Source: Micropterix aruncella (taxonomy: Eukaryota; Arthropoda; Insecta; Lepidoptera; Micropterigidae). Taken from it: a stretch of 64,000 nt of DNA. The DNA lies in contig OX155961.1 of assembly GCA_944548615.1 (NCBI GenBank), positions 27,376,414-27,440,413 of the forward strand. The letters run 5' to 3'. A model generated the notes under the pieces. It saw nothing but the letters and a program-made list of their open reading frames with translations, was not told the origin of the DNA and did not search any database. A program made the position numbers and the translations under genes. This document shows positions 1 to 11,339 of this stretch, piece after piece (position 1 is the stretch's first letter; each line of letters starts with the position of its first letter).

Positions 1-258
1 TATGTACATTATAAGATATACATACAAGAAGGTTGAGCATTTAAGCGCATATTTTCTAGGTTATAATATAATAGTCAAATATTGTCATAAACGATATTGT
101 CAAAATTCTTAATGCTATAAATTGGGTTTTTAATTAAACTATATTGTCGTCATGTTTTATGTGTTAGAATCCAGCCTGTGAGTGCTAACTAAAAGGTAAA
201 GCGGCTGGAGAGGGAGATACCGGTTGCAGAAAACAATCCCAGTTAGTTAAAGGAGTCC
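1..258. other. No recognised feature
   Basis: AT-rich sequence with no coding signature or recognised repeat end. It directly abuts the first unit of the 340-bp tandem duplication. Confidence 0.5.
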
Positions 259-938
259 ATGAGAACAATACGCCAGTGCCCAGTTGGAGCGCCAGGACTG
301 GCAGTACAATGTCGCAAAAGACATCACGAATTTAGTATCGCGAAATTGGATTTTAATGCATAAAAATACCTCACTATTTCCTATACGAGATTCGAAAACT
401 CCACTATATCGACTATGAAATTGGAAGACCCCTGCTTGAGAAAAGGGAGATAATCGAGGACCTGGGAATGATTTTCGATAACAAACTCGCTTTTAATCAT
501 CAAATCGATCTCGTCAGTTTATGATATGAATTGGCCATAATTTCTCACATAAAAGAACCTATATACTGTAATACCCATAAAATTATAAAATGGTAAATAT
601 GAGAACAATACGCCAGTGCCCAGTTGGAGCGCCAGGACTGGCAGTACAATGTCGCAAAAGACATCACGAATTTAGTATCGCGAAATTGGATTTTAATGCA
701 TAAAAATACCTCACTATTTCCTATACGAGATTCGAAAACTCCACTATATCGACTATGAAATTGGAAGACCCCTGCTTGAGAAAAGGGAGATAATCGAGGA
801 CCTGGGAGTGATTTTCGATAACAAACTCGCTTTTAATCATCAAATCGATCTCGTCAGTTTATGATATGAATTGGCCATAATTTCTCACATAAAAGAACCT
901 ATATACTGTAATACCCATAAAATTATAAAATGGTAAAT
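259..938 (+). repeat. 340-bp tandem duplication carrying a LINE RT C-terminal fragment
   Basis: Two head-to-tail units (259-598 and 599-938) are almost identical; the only difference I saw is A468 versus G808. Each unit contains the same short coding remnant (414-524 and 754-864) with the motif EDLGMIFDNKLAFNHQI. This matches the DLGV-F-D-L-F-H-I block that follows the RT domain in Jockey-like non-LTR retrotransposons. No ORF continues on either side, so it is a dead fragment duplicated after insertion. The near identity implies a very recent duplication, or an assembly artefact. Confidence 0.85.
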
Positions 939-942
939 TCAT

Positions 943-1100
943 GACCCAACTCCATCCGGAAGCCTATTCTGAGAGATGAGTTGAATTAAATCATTCCTTT
1001 CGGAAAGTTAGGGGTAATGCATTTTGCAAAGCAGTGTTGAAACAGGCGGATTACCCGAGGAGTCTGGAAACATAGTTCGTTAAGACAGAGGGGTAGATGT
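943..1100 (-). repeat. Possible degenerate family X fragment
   Basis: It shares a 17-bp stretch (GCATTTTGCAAAGCAGT) and a CATCCGG-AGCCT block with the minus-strand X copy near 17.2 kb. The parts are short and partly rearranged, so the assignment is weak. Confidence 0.35.
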
Positions 1101-1116
1101 GACCTAAGGTAAGTCT

Positions 1117-1620
1117 GGTCAGACGTTCGGTTCATGCCAGTGTATTTGTTGCCCCAATGGTTGGTCAAAAGGACTCTGCTCGCTAGTCAGATATCCGTTT
1201 CGCATCAGTGTATTTAATGCCATGATGGTTGATCAAAATTACTCCAAAATGGCTCAGACGTCCGGCCCACACCAGTCTATTTGTTGCACCGATGGTTGCT
1301 CACAAGAACTCCATAACAAGTTTGTTGCCTCGATGGTTGGTCAAAGGACTATGGCAGTAGGTCAGACGCCCGCCTCACGCCAGTATGTTTGTTGCCTCGA
1401 TGATTGTCCTCAAAAGTACTCTGACATCTGGTCCACGTCAGTGTATTGCCATGATGATCAATTAGTTACTCTAATTGCAGGTCAGACGTCCGATCCATAT
1501 CAGTTTAATTATTACCCCGATGCAATGGTTGGTCAAAGGGACTCTGGCAGCAAGTCAGACGTCCGGTTAACGCCAGTATATTACTTGCTCTATTGGGTGG
1601 TTGATTCTCATCAGACATAG
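1117..1620 (+). repeat. Degenerate ~70-bp tandem repeat
   Basis: A unit beginning GGTCAGACGTCCG and running through CAGT-TATTTGTTGCC-CGATGGTTGGTCAAAGGACT recurs with starts near 1117, 1185, 1253, 1360, 1430, 1480 and 1552. Spacing is mostly 67-72 bp, with one long unit (an internal partial duplication) and one short unit. Because the unit length drifts, the 132-codon open frame at 1222-1620 (repeating V-G-Q and CC-D motifs) is most simply a by-product of the array. It has no recognised domain, and I do not call it a gene. Confidence 0.8.
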
Positions 1621-2470
1621 ACTGATGCATCAGTCTCGTTAACTTATATTTGATTTTAACGATTTTAGAGTGTGGTTAGACATCCAGTGTCAAAGATATG
1701 CCACGCGGACGTGGACTTATGCCCACGCAGGCAAATTGACGGTAATTGGGAATTAAAGTAGTTTGTGTGTGGGAAACATGGTTCAGGTTCTAAGATTCCA
1801 GGATTAGCTGTGTGTTTACTCAATTCAGTATAATATGCTATATATCATATATAATTATTCAAATTATAGAATAATATGTAATTATCGATTTAGGTATTAA
1901 GTAAATCGATAAATGCACATCATTCTATAATCGATTCAAAGCAGTGTAATGGATTTATTTTATACATTCATCTCTGTGAGGTGTTTGTCCGATATATGTC
2001 TTATTATAGGCGACCATGACTGCCTATTACACGCTCTGGCACCTTGAAGAGGTTAGAGGATATGATAATTATTGAAGAAGAAGGATATATGGTACAGTAA
2101 ATAGTATTACACTGAATAGTGTACAGCGACTATATTGATGTTGTCCAAAGCGCTGGACAAATAACACGGCTCGCTGCAGTACAAGTGAAACAATCAGTTA
2201 AACCAAAGGGAATGTAATCGAACAGGTGCATTGTCCACTTTAGCTGCTTATATTCCACTGGTATAACACGAATTAAACTACTCGTTACAACCAGTTAAGT
2301 TAACGTCGATAAGGAGAGATATATCATTAACGAAAAAGGGAGATAGATAGTGAAAACTCGTATGCTGTGAAAAGCTTGTGTCAAATTGCTGGTCGTGACT
2401 GTTTTTTTCGAACAAGCGCTGTGTGTATGAAGTAATAATTTAATATTAAATACACATTTTTGAAAACAAG
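1621..2470. other. No recognised gene or repeat
   Basis: AT-rich stretch with no coding pattern that I can place. It includes a small GC-rich patch near 1690-1740 containing GCCACGCGGACGTGG, a short imperfect inverted motif. Confidence 0.4.
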
Positions 2471-2791
2471 CTTTAATTAAATTGCGCTGTCCAGAGGCGA
2501 CACTTGGTGCAGCAGCCATGTCATAGTGGAAATTAAAAGCGGCTATTATAATCGAATGCTATACAGAATTTCGTATTTGTGCTGTTGATCGTTGAGGAGT
2601 CGCCTTGTCGGGAGTTAAACATTGGTGCAGTAGCCATGTCACGGTGAAATTTAGAACAGGTTATCATAATTGAATGCGTATGCTAAATTGTGTGTATGTG
2701 CTGTTTTCCGTGGAAAAAGAGCCTCATCGGGAGCCGATCCTGGGTGTAGAATCAGGTCATGCTCACCACAAAAATGCATTGTCATCGGAAT
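2452..2791 (+). repeat. Family Z tandem repeat copy
   Basis: Two ~115-bp units begin at GCAGCAGCCATGTCA (2510) and GCAGTAGCCATGTCA (about 2625). They are followed by the family's terminal block ending CATTGTCATCGGAA at 2790. Upstream is an AAACAAGCTTTAATTAAA-like leader also seen beside the copies near 41.1 and 45.4 kb. Short MAAAP-type open frames arise in such units on either strand; they are repeat-derived. Confidence 0.75.
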
Positions 2792-3413
2792 ATTCAGTAT
2801 TTAGTATTTAATTTATTCATTCAGAATATACAATAAAAGCATGAATTATGAATTAAAGCTAATTATTGCATATTAGAATTCGTCAGTTTAAATGTAGATA
2901 TAAAACGATTAAAGCATAAATATTAATTCGACAATAGTGTTGACTAAAGTCAACTTTACACGGCAGACAAATAAAATAAAAAATAAAAAATAGAGCTGAA
3001 TCCATGTACATGAGTATATATATAAAATAGGTAATTATTATAAGAATATTAATAGTCATCAAGCACTTTATACAAAAAATAATCACAAAATAGGAAGTAT
3101 CAAAACAAAATTGGAAAAAACAACGTATGTATCAGGTATGTTACATTACACATTGTAATCTACATATTAAATATTAAATTCATAATATTATTATTAAACA
3201 ATAAGAACTAAAATGAGGTACCTGAAAGTTACATATTAATGTTATTCCCATTTGAAAGAATTGGCATGCTCAAAAAAATCACCCAGCTTATAGAAAGCAT
3301 GTGTGGATTGTAGCTTTTGTTTAATAAATCTTTTAAACGCCTTTGTTTCCATCTTTCTTGTGGAGAGTGGTAGCTGGTTAAAGAGCTTATAGCTCAAATA
3401 TCCAAAGGACTTT
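2792..3413 (-). pseudogene. LINE 3' end (left arm)
   Basis: On the minus strand this arm encodes the last part of a non-LTR retrotransposon ORF2 (about 3413-3237, motif LSYKLFNQLPLSTRKMETK), followed by a 3' UTR and tail. The block corresponds to the 'W/F-N-LP ... F-K-LK' C-terminal segment of Jockey/CR1-like LINEs. It is heavily 5'-truncated and lacks the RT and endonuclease domains. Confidence 0.75.
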
Positions 3414-3429
3414 ATTATTTTATTTCGTG

Positions 3430-4153
3430 ACAGGCTATAATAACGTATGGGCCTATTTAGAGCGTCATATATAGTGCACTGCTATACTGTTATACACAAA
3501 TGCCGCCATATACGCCTTACGCAGACACAAAAGTCCTTTGGATATTTGAGCTATAAGCTCTTTAACCAGCTACCACTCTCCACAAGAAAGATGGAAACAA
3601 AGGTGTTTAAAAGATTTATTAAACAAAAGCTACAATCCACACATGCTTTCTATAAGCTGGGTGACTTTTTTGAGCATGCCAATTCTTTCAAATGGGAATA
3701 ACATTAATATGTAACTTTCAGGTACCTCATTTTAGTTCTTATTGTTTAATAATAATATTATGAATTTAATATTTAATATGTAGACTACAATGTGTAATGT
3801 AACATACCTGATCATATACATACGTTGTTTTTTCCAATTTTGTTTTGATACTACCTATTGTGTGATTATTTTTTGTATAAAGTGCTTGATGACTATTAAT
3901 ATTCTTATAATAATTATCTATTTTATACGTATACTCATGTACATGGATTCAGCTCTATTTTTTTTAAATTTTATTTGTCTGCCGTGTAAAGCCGACTTTA
4001 GTCAACGCTATTGTCGAATTAATATGTATGCTTTAATCGTTTTATATCTACATTTAAACTGACGAATTCTAATATGCGATAATTAGCTTTAATTCCTAAT
4101 TCATGCTTTTATTGTATATTCTGAATGAATAAATTGAATACTGAATACTGAAT
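3430..4153 (+). pseudogene. LINE 3' end (right arm)
   Basis: Plus-strand counterpart of the left arm and slightly longer at its 5' side. The coding remnant 3447-3701 ends in FYKLGDFFEHANSFKWE and a stop. An AT-rich 3' UTR and a tail with AATAAATTGAATACTGAATACTG follow. The open frame at 3790-4062 lies in the UTR and is not a gene. No RT catalytic core is present. Confidence 0.75.
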
Positions 4154-4667
4154 AGAACACATGAGAATATTAATCAATGTTTGTAACTATATGAGTGCCA
4201 TCAACACGTTACGTTTCGTAGTAAAATCCTAGCTGCCAAAGCGTAGTACGTAGTTGATCAATCTAATACGCTATATGATCAATGGTAAGATTAATGACGT
4301 TAAATGCAGCGCTACAGGAAGAAGAATTTCCAGCTTATTAAAATCGACTGTCAGCGTACTTCGCGATTGTCAGCGTCAGCTAAGTCGGATAAGTCGGCTG
4401 GGACAGCTAAGTCCCTTGAGAGCCCCCTCAAGAGATGATGCGACAAGAGCAGTCGAGGACAGATGCGCTGAAGAGTGCCATTCACCGGAATAAATGGAAA
4501 CTCTTTGACGGACATCTCCTATTGAGTTGCGATTTTTCAGCGCGATGAGGAATTATTGTCCCATTAAAACCGACTCAACCATGGAGTGCGTACAGTAGCG
4601 TATTCGACCCATAAGATATGTCGTTCTATTTCGCGGAAAATTTATAGGTAATTTCTTTAATTATAAT
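4154..4667. other. Unassigned; 79-codon open frame
   Basis: An open frame at 4254-4493 (plus) is Arg/Ser-rich and mildly GC-rich, with no recognised motif. It could be chance or an old element remnant. Confidence 0.3.
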
Positions 4668-5640
4668 TTATTGGAACATGCCTGGTCGGCTCTTTCTGAT
4701 GCTGTGCGGAAACCAGTGTTCCAATCTTACGTATATTATTACCTCAGCGGACAAGAGAGTAGAAAAACACAATCATTAGTATTTTTAAACAATCTATTAT
4801 CTATTTTATCAATTGTTTAGGAAAGACTGACTGCTTTTAAATTTGTCACATTAGAAAAACGCCGGCAGGTTGCAGATTTAGTGTTCCTGTACAAAATTTT
4901 AAATAATAAAATCGATACCTCTTGTATAGAAAAAATACAATTTAACATTACTAAAAGAAGTCTTCGATACCCAGACTTATTTAAAACAACTTTAGCAAAA
5001 AACTATACCGGAGTAAATAACGTAATCCCACGTATATGTCGTCTGTATAACAAATTTCATCTTGACAATCGCATCGATATATTTCATGATAGTTTATGCT
5101 CCTTCAAAGCGTCCCTCTTTAAAATACTGTAATTCTGGTATTTTTTGTTTTTTTCCTTTTTTTGTACGTATTTTTTTTTAAATTCAACCATTGTTCATGC
5201 ATTGTGCTTATTGTGTACTCATATCAAAAGGATATTGATGTAGTCATGTAACTGTAGTATATATATGTCACTGTATGTGTTGTCAATATTCTGTTTGGGT
5301 ACCAAATAAAATAAAATAAAATAAAATAAAAAATACAGAGACGCTTACGTTCGAGTTGTTTGAGTGAAGAGAAAGTGAATAATACATGAAAGTTTTCAGT
5401 TTATATAGCCAACATTTTAACGTTGAAATGTTCAGAATGACGTTGGAATGTACCTTCGTGGTATTGAAAGAAACGTTTGATGAAATGCTTATGGCGAAAG
5501 ACGCTATACGAATTCTGGTTAATTATGTTGTTTGTCATACCAAATTCGTAAGAAAAAATTGTTACTCGTTTTATAATAAAAGTAGTCGCCTGATAACCTA
5601 ATAAATTTCTTTCACCTAATAAATTTCTTTTCCGCGAATT
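4668..5640. repeat. Family L (LTR-like) copy split by a LINE tail
   Basis: Segments 4668-4815 and about 5331-5600 match the L copy at 30654-31083 in order and orientation. They share TGCCTGGTCG-CTCTTTCTGATGCTG, CTCAGCGGACAAGAGAGTAGA, AGAGACGCTTAC and GAAACGTTTGA. The LINE 3' end at 4816-5330 interrupts it. The outer end found elsewhere (reading TGTAACGGTTAGC on the minus strand) is missing here. Confidence 0.7.
4816..5330 (+). pseudogene. LINE 3' end nested in family L
   Basis: Coding remnant 4826-5132 reads RLTAFKFVTLEKRRQVADLVF then a VFLYKILNNKID-type block and ends FKASLFKIL. This is the C-terminal region after the RT domain in Jockey-like LINEs (RR-DL-FLYKIL-N-ID). The 3' UTR ends in an AAAAT-repeat tail (about 5306-5330). 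Strong 5' truncation and insertion into a repeat are typical of target-primed retrotransposition. Confidence 0.8.
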
Positions 5641-6213
5641 GATTGATAATCAAGGAAATTGATATCTTGCCAGCTTATTTTCGAAATCATAATGTACCTA
5701 CATGTATTATTGCCTAAAGTACGCTTGACTAAATATCAAAAAACATTTTCATGTATTAGTTTTAAATTGTTCAATGCTTTGCCGTCATCGACGAGAAGAC
5801 TTGAGCTGGCAGCATATAAAATCTGCTTGAAAAATCAGTTAGTTAAACATGCCCTTTACAAACTGGACGACTTTTATGATATTGCGTCCACAATTGCTTG
5901 ATTATAAATAACCATATTATGACTATACTTTCGCACTAAGTTTTAGATTTTATTGACATTGTTTTTAATTACGCATGTTTCAGAATTTTTCTTTTTTATT
6001 GTATTGATATTGTTTGATTATTGATTATTTTGTAAATTTTGACTATTTTTAAGTAATCACCTCTGATTACAATTATTTTATTTTTTTCCTTTTAATTAAT
6101 CAAAGCGGTTTTAGCATCCGGTAAATTATGATTGTAAAATTTGACATGTTCCTCAGTATTGTGAAATGTTTTTATGGAATGAATAAATTATGATGATGAT
6201 GATGATGATGATG
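5641..6213 (+). pseudogene. LINE 3' end with (GAT)n tail
   Basis: Coding remnant about 5690-5901 contains FSCISFKLFNALPSSTRRLE and ends YKLDDFYDIASTIA, the LINE C-terminal F-N-LP...YKL block. An AT-rich 3' UTR follows, with AATGAATAAATTATGATGATG ending in a GAT/ATG microsatellite (about 6189-6213). The protein end resembles the 3.4-kb copies but is a different subfamily. Confidence 0.75.
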
Positions 6214-6666
6214 TAACCATCCAAACTTCTGGTTAACATTATCTTCAAAGAGCAATTTGTAAGGTTCTAAGATAATTCTAAGGCTCGGGGCATTGTGGAT
6301 TTGTGAGTTTGTTGAATAGCGATTGAAAAAAATATAAATAAATATTTATATAGGTAAATAATATAAATGCACTAAATACTTCTTGAAAAATATTTTTCTG
6401 CTAGGTTAATGATTTTTCATAACTTGTATCTTATACTTTGAATTATAGACACAATAAATAATTATCATCGAGTAAATAATAAAAAATCGGCCTCATAATA
6501 ATGATTGAGATGATATTACTATATCTGAGAACCCATCATCGTTTACCCTTTCATAGATCTGTCAGATTCTTGCGACCGACTATGAGATAGCAGGACTTCA
6601 GAGGGTTAAGTGAAAGACCATGAAGGAAAGTGACTGGATTGATTTTATAGGAGAGAACATTAAAGT
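6214..6666. other. No recognised feature
   Basis: AT-rich stretch between a LINE tail and an LTR. I see no coding or terminal signatures. Confidence 0.4.
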
Positions 6667-7282
6667 TGTGACGGGCCACCACTCACTAGACTCCAAGTTG
6701 TTTGTTGTGAGGTGGTGGTGTCAACTTGCAGGTTATCTCCGTATTAAAAGTCAATTTAAAGTGTATCAGAAGGTATTTATTGAGATTTGTATTGCCAGTT
6801 TCTAACGCTTCCCGAATAAGCTATAGGTTGACGCAGATGTAGTGGCTATCTGCCTGAAGGTATGGATAAGGATTGTAATTGTGCTCCGAGCATCTCGTAC
6901 TCGGCACGGCTCGAGTCTGTAGGAGTACAGAACGATGCTTGCTCGACTCGATATGAGGAAGGAAAAGGAAAAGTTACTCAGAATAGTTGACCAAACTCGT
7001 GAGAGAAGTGCCGGGTGTTCCGTCGCTGTCTTGGGGGACGTGATCATTCGAGAAATGATCCCTTGGTCATATATTCGCCGCCTTATAAAGGCCGAAAAAT
7101 GATGCGATCCAAAATATTCCGAATAAAAGTGTTGTTCTATGCAACTGATTTGACACAGTAGTTAAAATCGTGCTGATTCATCGCTACACGAGGTAGAACA
7201 ATGGCTGTATTGGTGTCAGTGCATTTCACTGGAATTCAATGCATTTATTGACTTGCATGTACGATACTTAAGGATCGTTACA
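6667..7282 (-). repeat. Solo-LTR-like copy, disrupted
   Basis: Minus-strand reading starts TGTAACGATCC and ends CGTCACA (TG...CA ends). It aligns along its length with the 410-bp solo LTR at 40553-40962, including the block GAGGTGGTGGTGTCAAC at 6711-6727. About 6870-7065 has no counterpart in the other copy and is probably a later insertion. I see no clean target-site duplication. The open frames at 6620-6805 and 6802-7047 are accidental. Confidence 0.7.
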
Positions 7283-8359
7283 GTCACCACTCACTCTCTC
7301 AATGCACTTGGCTCACCGAACGTAGAACACTGCCTTGCCTTGCTGGGCATGAGTGCATGCTCCGAATATTTCAAAAGATAGGTTTGTTGACAAGTCCGGC
7401 TACTTCCATTACACAAATGCATTGAAGGGTATGGTTTTTATAATATCGCAACTGCTCAACCGCGGGAGTGTCTCGAGAATGGTTACTACACAGCGGTCCG
7501 CTCGCCCTTTTAGGGTAAATGCCATATAGCGATCCGATGCGCATGCCACATCTACGTACAAAAACAGTTAACGGTATAATATAAATACCAGAAATATAAA
7601 TCAGCTTTTAGCGCCCAAGTTACGAATAAAAAAGGTTGACTATCTTTAAGTTTCTTTGTAAATATTTTTATAACAGAATGATGCAGGAAATTAAAAAAAA
7701 ATATTATTTAGGCATCGTTTCAAAGACTAACTTTTTAAGCATAATAATATCATATGATCAACGACTAGGAAAATGATAAAGATGTCTGGTATTTACACAA
7801 TTTATTTTTCATTCACTTCGCTACACATAATATAATTCTCCGAAAATTGAAGGATTTTTTGGTTATTTTTACCTATATAATTAATTTCTTAATCTATGAA
7901 CTTAAAAAATGGATTGACAATATTAACACCAAAAAAATGGTCATCTGGTGGTTTTCTTTGACGGTTCTTTCCAGTGGAGCGTACCTACTTTGAATTCGTC
8001 GAAAAATATTTACCTTTTTAATATTTATTGTCTCTTAACGTTCAGCAAATGTAAGAAATGTACAAACTTTTACTTTGATGACGTCGTTGTCAATCCTGAA
8101 GTTTTCCTTTAGGCATGAGTCATTCTACGCGTTTGTTTAGTATCAGTATGTGACTGGCTATCGCGTGATCTCCAACAGGTTGCATAGTATTATGATACAG
8201 TCGCGATAGTCTCGGATTTCAAGATATTTTCAGTATTTTTATCAAAATACTTTGCCACCTGTTAGAAATCACGAAGACTTGGAAGGCAAACTTTCCGAAA
8301 TAGGACTCATCGAAGATCAATGGTGCTCTTGAGGAACGCGTCTTGAAACAGTAAGAAAT
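7283..8359. other. No recognised gene or repeat
   Basis: AT-rich, without long open frames. Nothing here matches other parts of the window by eye. Confidence 0.4.
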
Positions 8360-9046
8360 GTCTGAAATACCTGGGAGCTAATTTGCCCTGTTGCAGATGG
8401 TCACTAAGACTCCTTGTTCAGGGTCGGTCAAACTCACGGGTCAATACCCATCCGGCGGCCTACACGTATGAAGTGCGAGCCCGTTTATGACTCTTGCCTA
8501 CTGATCGGTTTGCACCAGAAGTCAATCTTCTAAAGCACCTGGACGGTTTGCGCGCCGTGCGTCGCCAGCCAATCGATTGTGCATTCTAACTGACAGTCGG
8601 GGGAGTCTGGAAACAGTACTGTCTCCTGTAGAGCGGGAGTATTTGCTTTACCTTACGGCAGCTGCTCTTGAAACTATCAATCGGCTACCCGATTCCGGGT
8701 AGCAGCCGGATAAAGGGCGCCGTGGTCCGCGATAGATGCAAACGCCGTATCGCCGCTTCGTATGGGAGAGGACTGCGCAAGCGACCTCGAACCCTAACCA
8801 TTCGGGAGACCGGAGTAATCTGGCTGCAACTGGTAGTAAGAGCGCGAGTGTCGGCCCGCTGGGTGACTAACCTGACTATCTCGCGGTAAGGCGTTGGTCT
8901 CTTACGGCATGTGGCGGAACTTGACGGTGGACTATTTTGTCCTATGTCTTCTGCGCTCATCTCACAGGAGACAGAACGATACATTTCGTCAAACTTCCTG
9001 ACGTGATGAGTTAGCCCGTTGTAGTTGACAGCTCTAGTTGTCTAAA
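8360..9046 (+). repeat. Family X copy (near full length)
   Basis: One of the most complete X copies. In order it has CAGGGTCGGTC, CCATCCGGCGGCC, CTGGACGGTTTGCGC, CCAATCGATTGTGCA, GAGTCTGGAAACAG, GCTACCCGATTCCGGGT, TGGTCCGCGATAGAT, GCGCAAGCGACCTCGAACC, CGCGGTAAGGCGTTGG and a GTAGTTGACA end. GC content is clearly above the surroundings. Opposed open frames (8668-8889 plus, 8685-8984 minus) result from high GC, not coding. The element class is unknown. Confidence 0.75.
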
Positions 9047-9500
9047 ATACCAATTTAAGAATTTTATTCACAACGAAATGGCTTTTGCCTGTCACTTGAT
9101 ACATATCAACATTGCTAGTCTAATAAAAAAAATGTTTTTTCTCTGAGAATTCCTGTATATTTTGACGTATATTTCGCAGTGTAGGGTTAATCTGCTCAGC
9201 GGCGACGGCACCAGCAAACGCTCCCCACAACAAAGAGTCTGCTCGCTCGCCACGTCTGAAGAGAAAATGGACCGCATTACTCTTTAATTGACAGCTATGA
9301 GAAATGTTATGAGAGCACACGACTGCACCATAACTAGGACTAGCGGACGGTTCACTTTCCCACACTTCTAGGCATTGGGTACTGGCCACCCGCGGGACGT
9401 TACGAAAATTTCACTTTTGTTGGATTGCCAGTGGGCTAAAGAACGTATATGAAGCTGGCGACACACACAATTCTAAACAATAGAAAACATTTTAACGAGA
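9047..9500. other. Unassigned; overlapping short open frames
   Basis: Minus-strand open frames (9092-9277, 9120-9389) have no recognised motif. Nothing in the composition suggests a gene. Confidence 0.35.
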
Positions 9501-9502
9501 AA

Positions 9503-10064
9503 AAAAACCGACTCCAAAATTGTTTATTAGTGCAGCAGCCATGTCATGGTGATACTTAAAATGGGCTATCATATACATTGAATGCGTATACAAAAATTTT
9601 TGTCTGTCCTGTAGACCATTAGGAGTTCCCTAGTTTGAAGCCAACTCTGGGTGTCGCAGTCCTGTTTTGATGAAACTTAGAACGAACTGTCGCAATTGAA
9701 TGCATATACAATTTTTTTTTGTCTGTGCTGTTAACAGCTTAAGAGTCCCCTCTACAGGAGCCAACCCAGGGCGTAGAATTAGGTTATGCTAACCATAAAA
9801 AATGCATTGTCATCGGAATTGAACAAATATGTATTTTTTTTACTTTATATGATAATATTTGACGAATTACCTCAATTCCTCATTTATCCCCTCATCAGAA
9901 AAGGATTTTGATAAAAATGGGACCAATTTGTACGTATATCCTTTCAAATACAAAATAAAATTTTCCAAATTGGTTCATAAATGGCAGAGTTCTGAGGTAA
10001 CAAACATTTTTTAAAATATACAACCGAATTGATAACCTCCTCCTGTTTTTGAAGTCGGTTAAAA
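9503..10064 (+). mobile_element. Element with ACCGACTTCAAAA ends containing family Z units
   Basis: The left end AAAACCGACTCCAAAA (about 9505-9520) is inverted at the right end (TTTTGAAGTCGGTTAAAA, about 10047-10064). Inside are two or three Z units (about 9527-9815) and an AT-rich right half ending GATAACCTCCTCCTG. This end sequence is widespread in Lepidoptera; I know of no encoded protein here. It is probably a nonautonomous element that either carries Z or is the source of Z. Confidence 0.6.
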
Positions 10065-11339
10065 ATGATGTAGTTCACGTTTTCAAATTTGACTTCAAAG
10101 GAAATTTATTACTAAAAATTTTAAATCAAAATGAAGGGTCACGAGGAAAATCGATCAGCGTATTTTTTAAACGAGAAACTAATGCCATATTGTGACGTGT
10201 TCCCTATCGAATCGAAGCACGAATTGATTTTGATTTTGACTAGGAAAGAATGAAGGTTATAGTCTGCTCTTAAATGAAGGGAGAAGAAGACAGGAAAGTC
10301 TGATCAAGGTCCACGAGGGTCATCGAGATACTTGAGAGTTGGAGTATTTCAATAACCCTCCAGTTGAAGCTGAGGAGGAGGAGCTGTGATGGAACATACT
10401 GATCAAAGCGAATGACTTTTCAACGTTTTCGCATTTTTTTCTGAGGTATATTTATATTATATCTTAGTAAAATATATTTTTTTACTACTCTGATATAAGT
10501 GGTTTACAGGAAAAATATGTTTTCTTACTCAAACCCTTGCCAAATACCATATTATAAGTTTAACTTCTAAAATGAAAATGTCGAAAATTTCAAAAAGTTG
10601 ATAGTCATCATGACCTTTATAATCTTTGCAGTTTTTCAATTTTATTAGGAGTTACTAAATGCCTATGCTGTAAAACTCTCGTGATCAGGAATCAATAAAT
10701 GCTTTGAAAGCGTTTTTTTTACTGCCTCGACTAAGCAGATTTTTCCCCTTGGAAAAAATATTCAAATTTATAAAAACATGCTAAGCTACCAAAGCAAGGT
10801 CTGGAGAGTATGCTGGCTCACGAAGAGTCTTCAGTCGCGAGTTCTGCAACTGCACCTGCTTTGCTGTGAAATAAGTGGTTATGTGTTTTCATGCAGAAGC
10901 GATGGCGAATACCAATTTACTAAGCCCTTGTTGTTAAATTAAGAGCTTCTCTATTATTGGTTGCAGTTCTCGAACAGTGCGTAATAGCTATGTAGAGCAA
11001 GAAGATGTAATACTTAACACCCCGCTGCAGTGCTCTATATCCGAAAATAAAACGAATTTTCATAGTTCCATGGCTGCACACATGACAAAATCCGAGCAAT
11101 AGCAAACGACAGAAAGGTAAATAAATAATTAATAATGAAAAAGAAATAAAATGGTTTGGAATTAAAACTTATTTCATCTTAAAATTCTAACTCAAACCGT
11201 AGTTACTTAAGTTTAAAATAGCCAATGTGAATAAACGGCAAGTTTTTGTCAATATATACTAGAAATGGGTTAGGTATTGAAGGCCAACTCTGGCATTGAA
11301 GGCCACTCTGGCATTGAACGCCAACAGCATGAGCCATAC
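10065..11339. other. No recognised gene
   Basis: About 1.3 kb of AT-rich DNA. The minus-strand open frame at 10920-11105 has no known motif. Near 11280 the phrase GGC(A)TTGAA-GCCA is repeated two or three times, a tiny tandem repeat. Confidence 0.4.

Larger units (their letters stand above)
2792..4153. repeat. 1.36-kb near-palindrome: two LINE 3' ends in inverted orientation
   Basis: Arms 2792-3413 and 3530-4153 (about 620 bp each) are near-perfect reverse complements around a 116-bp spacer. Both outer ends are the same (ATTCAGT)n-like LINE tail, next to a polyadenylation-type AATAAA. A transcript crossing the region would fold into a very long hairpin. It may come from two independent head-on insertions or from one inverted duplication. 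Confidence 0.9.

Noticed and set aside
1222..1620. 132-codon ORF as a protein gene
   Set aside because: It coincides with a degenerate tandem repeat, has no known domain, and its motifs are the translated repeat unit.
8668..8984. Opposed ORFs in GC-rich DNA at 8.7-9.0 kb
   Set aside because: Both strands are open because of high GC in an X repeat; frames are not kept in other X copies.
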